This document shows, one piece after another, positions 62,332-64,000 of a stretch of 64,000 nucleotides of DNA. Origin of the DNA: Lineus longissimus (lineage: Eukaryota; Nemertea; Pilidiophora; Heteronemertea; Lineidae). Within the stretch, counting starts at the first letter, position 1, and every line of letters starts with the position of its first letter. The notes below the pieces were generated by a model that made no database searches, was not told where the DNA came from, and was given only the letters and a program-made list of their open reading frames with translations. The DNA is taken from positions 9,364,501 to 9,428,500 of the forward strand of contig NC_088311.1 in NCBI RefSeq assembly GCF_910592395.1, written 5' to 3'. Position numbers and translations under genes: made by a program.

Positions 62332-62931
62332 GATTTCTCTCGTGACTGTGTCATGTGAACTGTCGTACAGCAATCATCTTTGTGCGAGTCGATGCATTGA
62401 CGACGCATTGCGCGGGTTCTCAATTAGAAATTCAGAATAAAATGTGTAACACTTTCAGGAAATAGATTACTTCATGTAATGAAACAGGAGAGGAGCAAAC
62501 ATAAAAGTCTGCCGTGTTGTTCTTATTGTTTCATGATGACCGCTCGTTTGAACCTTGAACCAAGATCAACTTCCATGTACCAGGCCCAGTGCATATAAGG
62601 GTTGTATGATGGGTCCCGCAGATCTGTGTTGACGTTCTAAATTTCAGCCTGGTAGCAAAATGGATGACATCAGTCGAGGAATGTAACTATATCAAGTGAA
62701 AGTCCAATGCTTTGAATGTATTCATGTTTAATTTCCTCCACCGAACAGCAGCCATGCGGGTAATTTCAAACGGTTGGTGCTGGTTTGCGTTCTCTTCAAC
62801 CATCTCGATAACATTCACATTTAAAATGGCTGCCTATACGGACACGGCGTTCACTCAGACAACGATGTTGCACTGGTCAGTTCTACAACAATTTTCAGTG
62901 TTGCAACAAACTTAGTTACTGAGCAATAATT

Positions 62932-63966
62932 TCATTTGCAAGTAATATTGAACATTCGGCAAAACGTCCGCCGGAAACTACGTCCAGTAAGAAAATAAAT
63001 GAAGAAATTAACAAATGAATTCAAGTTATTCAAAGAATATAAGGTTTCCCTGACGACGAATTCGACTTCCATTTGCAGTACAAAAATATTTGAATGATCA
63101 GCAATAAGGCCTAGTACTTGATATACGCCACCTGGCGTCTCCAGCAAAACAAACACCACCACGACGGCCATGACACGAACTGTTGTAGATCTCATCTGGT
63201 CGTTCACGTGCCTAACGTTACGAGAAAGATTTTTATCATTTGCTCGTTTCAAAGTGCGAAGTATGACAAAGGTAATTACTATAAGGGTTATATTAGGTAG
63301 CAATGAATTAATAAGAGTGTGGAGTATAAGGATGTAAATCGCTAGGAAATATGGATTCAAGAAGATATCCGTTTGTACGCTCGAAGGTTTTTGAGTTCCA
63401 GTACATTTATCAAACACGAATGACGGTTCAAAGCAAAACATCAGCGGAATACGGTAGAGGAAAGATGAAATGAAGACAGTACAAATGGCGAGGCAGGCCC
63501 TTCTCTTAGTGCAAATCAGAGCAGCTTTCAGTGGTATGCACACAGCCACAAAACGCCCTATAGCCATACAGATTGTTAGATAAATCGACGTGGTTTTAGC
63601 GAACCATACGAACATATACAAGTAGGAAATAGCTTTTTCGTAAAATTCCCTATACGGAACGAATGCACCAAAATAGTAGTTCATCACTGGAAAAGTATGA
63701 TCAAGAATGTTTGCGATTAACACGAGGTTATCAGCGACCGCAAGTGCTACCAGTAACACTGACGTTGATGTAAAGGGTCGCTCCTTTGAAATGACAAGGA
63801 TGGCCAGACTGTTGCCGAGCAAACCGAAAAAACCGATAAAAATCAGTAGCGGGACATTGAGTATAAACTCAATCCATGTTGTGATGTCCTGATTAATGTT
63901 AGAGATTTTGTAGAAGCTACATTGTTTTTCCTCTCTTGAGAATGTGGTCAACTGGTCTACGTGCAT
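62932..63966 (-). CDS. Class A (rhodopsin-type) GPCR, FMRFamide-receptor-like, 344 aa, intronless
   Basis: A complete seven-helix receptor, probably at the plasma membrane and coupled to G proteins. Landmarks: TM1 GN at 51-52, TM2 LAVAD with Asp79, TM3 end MAIGRF (Arg138) in place of E/DRY, TM6 Pro278, and TM7 NSFVNFFIY (Asn320, Tyr324) in place of NPxxY. NSxxNFxIY is typical of FMRFamide-receptor-like and related invertebrate peptide receptors. A basic GRSFRRTF helix 8 follows. Extracellular loop 2 has a Cys (188), but I see no partner at the usual top-of-TM3 site. The stop at 62932-62934 follows ITCK, and 344 residues is normal for the family. The start Met is the first in the frame, with only 34 bp left upstream, so a 5' exon cannot be excluded. 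The ligand is unknown. Confidence 0.93.
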   Translation of the reverse strand: MHVDQLTTFSREEKQCSFYKISNINQDITTWIEFILNVPLLIFIGFFGLLGNSLAILVISKERPFTSTSVLLVALAVADNLVLIANILDHTFPVMNYYFGAFVPYREFYEKAISYLYMFVWFAKTTSIYLTICMAIGRFVAVCIPLKAALICTKRRACLAICTVFISSFLYRIPLMFCFEPSFVFDKCTGTQKPSSVQTDIFLNPYFLAIYILILHTLINSLLPNITLIVITFVILRTLKRANDKNLSRNVRHVNDQMRSTTVRVMAVVVVFVLLETPGGVYQVLGLIADHSNIFVLQMEVEFVVRETLYSLNNLNSFVNFFIYFLTGRSFRRTFCRMFNITCK

Positions 63967-64000
63967 CTTTGCAATGATATGTACTACACTTCACGCAAGT

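Noticed and set aside
1-64000. CRISPR arrays, bacterial operons, rRNA or tRNA genes
   Set aside because: No regularly spaced short repeats with unique spacers and no recognisable RNA gene. The intron-rich genes show the DNA is eukaryotic.

Overview
The window is animal nuclear DNA: AT-rich, with small phase-matched exons, GT/AG introns, many short transposon relics and no operon-like packing. The gene content is a PLAT-domain animal lipoxygenase family, a Cys-rich GPI-type surface protein with family resemblance to arthropod DUF704x proteins, and an FMRFamide-receptor-like GPCR. Together with the frequent TACATGTA-type words and GT-AG introns of 0.2-6 kb, this suggests a marine invertebrate. 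An echinoderm, hemichordate, cephalochordate or lophotrochozoan would all fit, and I cannot place the species.

Layout. 1-5433: no supported gene. 5434-14722 (+): the last five exons of a Cys-rich protein with a GPI-type tail; its 5' end is unresolved and its large third visible intron holds a 100-bp-arm hairpin. 14729-18273: MITE-like elements. 18274-20444: nothing supported. 20445-57784: three tandem copies of a lipoxygenase gene unit (A, B, C), each with 13 coding exons, identical exon phases and a complete 676-residue product. 57785-62931: a repeat-rich stretch with a 180-bp tandem array, a dispersed repeat family, a direct repeat pair and G/C homopolymer runs. 62932-63966 (-): an intronless class A GPCR.

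The three lipoxygenases keep all five iron ligands (His364, His369, His555, Asn559 and C-terminal Ile676) and an N-terminal PLAT domain. All should be active dioxygenases of polyunsaturated fatty acids. Transposon insertions date the duplications: A and B share three insertions missing from C, so C split first. One LINE fragment is present in B and C but missing from A, which implies a deletion or conversion in A. A and B are almost identical except in exon 8, which carries nine replacements in 19 codons next to the active-site cavity. Copy A also carries a tandem duplicate of exon 10 with an in-frame stop.

The strongest leads are the exon 8 divergence, the duplicated stop-bearing exon in A, and the long hairpin in the first gene's intron. 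Exon coordinates were read by eye from splice signals and reading-frame phase; no alignment or database search was run.
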